A DNA stretch of 64,000 nucleotides from NCBI GenBank assembly GCA_022747635.1, contig JAKTNV010000009.1, forward strand, positions 27,041,122 through 27,105,121, given 5' to 3'. The notes under the pieces are model-generated. The model did not search any database, was not told where the DNA came from, and saw only the letters and a list, made by a program, of their open reading frames with translations. Each line of letters begins with the position of its first letter. The stretch's first letter is position 1. Source of the DNA: Hetaerina americana. Lineage: Eukaryota > Arthropoda > Insecta > Odonata > Calopterygidae. Shown here one piece after another: positions 62,740 to 64,000 of this stretch. Both the position numbers and the translations under genes were made by a program.

Positions 62740-63660
62740 ATTCCCCACCACCTCCCCAAACGCACCCAAACCCCCCGCCCCATCCCCCCCCGCCAGTCTG
62801 AAAGCGAAAAAGATACACGGCTTCATTACCGGCGATGTTGAACTAATCAGAATATCGCCGTCTAAACCCTTCTTGCCCACTCTCAGCGCCCTCAAGCACG
62901 CACACGCACGATACAAGCGCGGAAACGAACGAGGCATACGCAAGTGGTGGACACAAGTGCAACGGCAATTCGCTGATTTCCTCCCCCTCCTCCAACCCCC
63001 GTCCCAGTCGAGCGATAAACTAAGACGGTGCGGGGGAAAATAGAGCGGACGAAAGGGAAAAAAAAGGACGATAAGGTATCCCCCGTGAGAGAGAGGGAGA
63101 GAGAAAAAGAAACTGCATGTTTTTCCTCCTGCTCCTCACCCGCCCCGCAGCCTTCCCGTCCCGGCCACGTACCGCATATGCAAGACCTCAGACGCCTCCA
63201 CCTCTCCCACGTCTCTATATCCATCCAACCCTTGCTCCGGTATTTTATTTTTCCTCCTCCTTTCCCTCCTCCATTCTTCATCTCTCCTGGGATACTCGAG
63301 GGCCGAGTGGGGCGAGGGTTGGTGGGAAGGGGCGGGGAGGGTAGGGGAAGGCGGGAGGGAGGGAGGCGAGCTCCTCGAGGGGAGGGCGGAGGTAGGTTTG
63401 CAGAGAATGGCGATCGCAAAATAAATTTTCTCCCAGCATTCCCAATGATTTCCTTCGAGACCGGAATTGAAATTGCCAACGGCGGGAGGGAGAGAGGGAT
63501 CAAGGTGGGGGAAGGGACCACCGGGTGTGGGGGTAGGGTTTACGCGGTAAGGGGTAGGACGAAGGGGATGGGGGTAAGAGGGGGTTGCGGTGAAAAGGAA
63601 GGGGGGGGCGGGAGAAAGATCCCCAAGATGAAAGGGGGAGGAGGGAGCTGAAAGCAGGAG
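62740..63660. repeat. Pyrimidine then purine island series
   Basis: C/T-rich at 62740-62800 and 63115-63300, then G/A-rich 63300-63660. The main switch at about 63300 is abrupt. Confidence 0.82.
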
Positions 63661-64000
63661 CTCACGCGGAAAGATGATTGTTTTCTCTAAGTTGAATGGA
63701 AAAATGTATTTCCATGCATTCCGTTGCACAGGCACGGTGGAGGGAGACGGGGGAATGCCATTTAAACCTCCTTGTTTGGACTGGTCACATATGTTAAAAT
63801 TTGCTCGGGACTATTTTCTGCATATGCATGGGTTCGTATAATTCTTTCCAGTCTAGATACAGGTAATGGCTTATCAGTTGACAATGGAGAATCCCGGGCT
63901 TTCCGGACTTTTTGCGTTAATATTGAAAAACGTTTTGCTCCCGTCATTTTTGTGATTCGCGAAGAAATGTAAGATAAAAATGTTCGCCCAGTGAGAACGG

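Larger units (their letters stand above)
30255..64000 (+). other. hth intron downstream of the homeodomain exon (5' part)
   Basis: The next homeodomain exon should start in phase 2 and encode FINARRRIV. I do not find it before 64000, so this intron is at least 33.7 kb. It holds two TA microsatellites, a SINE-like head and many strand-skewed islands, listed separately. No second host gene is recognisable. Confidence 0.72.

Overview
This window looks like animal, most likely arthropod, nuclear DNA that is almost entirely intron. There are no prokaryotic gene arrays, ribosome binding sites or operons. It holds microsatellites, a mariner transposon, fold-back repeats and tRNA-derived fragments. 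The only recognisable host coding sequence is one 77-base exon at 30178-30254 on the + strand. It encodes the middle of the TALE homeodomain of a Meis-class protein, and its Ser-Glu-Asp-Gln variant matches my memory of insect Homothorax rather than vertebrate MEIS. It has a good branch point, polypyrimidine stretch, AG acceptor and GTGAGT donor. No flanking homeodomain exon is visible, so about 30 kb on the left and 34 kb on the right read as parts of two very long hth introns.

Layout. 0-6.7 kb: AT-rich intron with purine- or pyrimidine-skewed islands. 6.75-8.8 kb: a composite repeat nest made of a TA microsatellite, a fold-back element, more TA repeat, and an apparently complete mariner (7376-8706) with an intact 357-residue DD34D transposase. 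10.8-11.3 kb: a second fold-back element, a 229-base near-perfect palindrome bracketed by TA repeats and related to the first. 12-29 kb: alternating AT-rich stretches and GC-rich strand-skewed islands. 29.93-30.01 kb: a small MITE-like hairpin just upstream of the hth exon. 30.3-64 kb: the downstream intron, with two more TA arrays (39.5 and 43.7 kb), a tRNA-derived SINE-like head (55.8 kb) and many skewed islands.

The most pervasive structure is a series of GC-rich islands of 150-650 bases that are almost all purine or almost all pyrimidine on one strand. They often come as adjacent pairs of opposite polarity. They account for nearly all the long proline-rich or Gly/Arg-rich open frames, and the TA arrays account for the Ile-Tyr frames; none of these look like genes. 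The most interesting unexplained features are the two related fold-back elements, which carry a hammerhead-like or Penelope-like motif in both arms, and the paired skewed islands.
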